From Desulfurococcales archaeon (GTDB lineage: Archaea > Thermoproteota > Thermoprotei_A > Sulfolobales > Desulfurococcaceae), in contig WAML01000213.1 in assembly GCA_015522345.1 (NCBI GenBank), forward strand, positions 1 through 5,917: a stretch of 5,917 nt of DNA, in the 5' to 3' direction. The translations under genes were made by a program, and so were the position numbers. Under the pieces are notes generated by a model. That model did not search any database. It saw only the letters and a program-made list of their open reading frames with translations, and was not told where the DNA came from. Below are positions 5,318 to 5,917 of the stretch, in pieces. Numbering within the stretch: position 1 is the first letter of the stretch; each line of letters starts with the position of its first letter.

Positions 5318-5376
5318 ATGATGATAAGCAAACCGGTTGAGCCAATATAGGCTATGATATAGAGCTCTCATACTGA
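5318..5376 (+). ncRNA. Candidate C/D box sRNA between convergent genes
   Basis: On the plus strand: a perfect C box ATGATGA (5318-5324), a 12-nt guide (5325-5336), D'-like TTGA (5337-5340, one change from CTGA), a spacer that can form a small hairpin AGCC/GGCT (5340-5343 with 5350-5353), C'-like ATGATAT (5354-5360, two changes), a second 12-nt guide (5361-5372), and a perfect D box CTGA (5373-5376). Both guides are exactly 12 nt, as in archaeal C/D sRNAs that direct 2'-O-methylation through L7Ae, Nop5 and fibrillarin. A TATA box at 5284-5290 predicts a 5' end about 6 nt before the C box. The D'-C' spacer of about 13 nt is longer than usual. Predicted targets are CCGGTTTGCTTA (D' guide) and TATGAGAGCTCT (D guide), and I could not place them from memory. 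The D box ends 7 nt before the stop codon of the converging regulator gene, so the RNA's 3' tail probably overlaps that mRNA. Confidence 0.55.
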
Positions 5377-5382
5377 CTATTT

Positions 5383-5835
5383 CTATAGAGGATTACGCGA
5401 CTCTTTTGCTATACGTAGAACATATATTGTATTTGTATCGATCACTCCATCGATTAAACGAATTCTATCAATAACGCTAGCTAAATCGCTAGGGTCGTGG
5501 GCCCAAGCTTTCACTATTACATGGTATTCACCAGTTACTTCATATACTTCAACTATAGCTGGTTCTCTAATAAGTCTCGCAATAACTTGTTTTATCTTTC
5601 TAGGATCGGCTTTAACTAGTATAAATGCTAAGCTTTGAAAGCCAAGTTTGTACGGGTCTATTTCTATCGTAAACCCCTTTATTATCCCTTTTTTCTTTAA
5701 CTTACGTAGTCTCACCAATATTGTTGCTGGACTAACGTTCAATCTAGAAGCAATGCTTCTATAACTTAATCTTGCATTACTCTGAAGTAGTCTAAGTATT
5801 TCTATATCAAGATCGTCTATGTCTTTAAAATACAT
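5383..5835 (-). CDS. Lrp/AsnC-family transcriptional regulator
   Basis: The 150-residue protein has the two-domain layout of the feast/famine regulators. An N-terminal winged helix-turn-helix (about 6-60) opens with L-D-I-E-I-L-R-L-L-Q, with recognition segment S-P-A-T-I-L-V-R-L-R-K-L around 35-46 and the wing G-I-I-K-G-F-T-I at 50-57. A C-terminal RAM effector-binding domain (about 66-142) includes V-T-G-E-Y-H-V-I-V-K-A at 100-110, the usual ligand-site loop. Such proteins form dimers or octamers and sense amino acids or other small metabolites. The target genes cannot be read from the sequence. The length is normal. The ATG start is firm: GGTGAT lies 3 nt upstream and a TATA box about 54 nt upstream. 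The gene is convergent with the ATP-grasp ligase gene, so it is not in an operon with it; regulation of neighbours would be speculation. Confidence 0.93.
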   Translation of the reverse strand: MYFKDIDDLDIEILRLLQSNARLSYRSIASRLNVSPATILVRLRKLKKKGIIKGFTIEIDPYKLGFQSLAFILVKADPRKIKQVIARLIREPAIVEVYEVTGEYHVIVKAWAHDPSDLASVIDRIRLIDGVIDTNTIYVLRIAKESRNPL

Positions 5836-5838
5836 TAT

Positions 5839-5848
5839 ATCACCTACT
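5839..5848 (-). promoter_or_regulatory. Shine-Dalgarno of the Lrp-family gene
   Basis: On the minus strand AGTAGGTGAT ends 3 nt before the ATG. It is the best ribosome site in the window and shows that this genome uses the GGTGAT form. Confidence 0.6.
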
Positions 5849-5857
5849 AAAACTAGC

Positions 5858-5874
5858 TCAATAATATCAATAAT
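5858..5874. repeat. Tandem TCAATAAT direct repeat at the regulator's predicted transcription start
   Basis: TCAATAAT occurs at 5858-5865 and again at 5867-5874, a 9-base period, overlapping the predicted start of the Lrp-family transcript. It could be part of an autoregulatory operator, but it is AT-rich and only two units long. Confidence 0.25.
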
Positions 5875-5883
5875 CTCTTTACC

Positions 5884-5893
5884 TATTATATAG
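5884..5893 (-). promoter_or_regulatory. TATA box of the Lrp-family gene
   Basis: CTATATAATA on the minus strand predicts transcription start near 5863 and a leader of about 28 nt, long enough to carry the Shine-Dalgarno. The leader region includes a tandem ATTATTGA direct repeat (see findings). Confidence 0.5.
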
Positions 5894-5917
5894 TCTTAAT
5901 AAGTTATGTTTTATTAT

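Noticed and set aside
5112..5345. Minus-strand open frame of 77 codons across the ligase 3' end and the convergent gap
   Set aside because: It overlaps the ligase's conserved E-V-N and P-S-W-K-G region and the candidate sRNA; no ribosome site or family pattern.
4374..5835. LysX plus LysM-type regulator, a lysine-biosynthesis locus
   Set aside because: The ligase lacks the LysX signature near its metal ligands, the regulator is convergent rather than in an operon, and no LysW or other lys gene is present.
1..5917. CRISPR array, insertion sequence, integrase site or defence system
   Set aside because: No spaced repeats, transposase motifs, tRNA-end duplication or defence-type domains were seen; the region looks like ordinary core chromosome.

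Overview
The window looks like a piece of a low-GC hyperthermophilic crenarchaeal chromosome, probably Thermoprotei/Desulfurococcales (Staphylothermus-like). That is inference from several things: TATA boxes 22-26 nt before start codons (leaderless mRNAs), GGTGAT-type Shine-Dalgarno sites, frequent GTG/TTG starts, an AT-rich body with a very GC-rich tRNA, and archaeal-type protein families. I see no mobile element, CRISPR or plasmid signal.

Layout. 48-539 (+) encodes a single-pass membrane protein with a pilin-like beta-rich ectodomain. 572-621 (-) is a candidate C/D box sRNA directly downstream of an intact tRNA-Leu(UAG) gene at 643-730 (-). 760-1435 (-) is a compact glycerophosphodiester phosphodiesterase-family gene whose stop codon lies inside the tRNA's TATA box. 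A short divergent promoter region (1438-1513) separates it from a plus-strand cluster. That cluster holds a purine phosphoribosyltransferase with a C-terminal extension, a 5'-methylthioadenosine phosphorylase (MTAP) with the CXC/multi-cysteine layout of hyperthermophilic MTAPs, and a 299-residue protein that resembles a degenerate tandem SIS protein and overlaps the MTAP gene by 34 bases. A four-helix membrane protein (3971-4321) and a RimK/MptN-like ATP-grasp ligase (4374-5276) follow, each with its own likely promoter. An Lrp/AsnC-family regulator (5383-5835, -) converges on the ligase gene. The roughly 100-base gap between the two convergent genes holds a second candidate C/D box sRNA with its own well-placed TATA box.

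How the genes work together. The clearest logic is purine/methionine salvage. MTAP releases adenine from methylthioadenosine, a polyamine-synthesis by-product, and the phosphoribosyltransferase just upstream can return that base to the nucleotide pool with PRPP. The third gene's overlap ties it to the same transcript, but its role is unknown. The two candidate sRNAs are the least expected content. Both show C, D', C' and D boxes with exactly 12 nt between C and D' and between C' and D, and would guide 2'-O-methylation if real.
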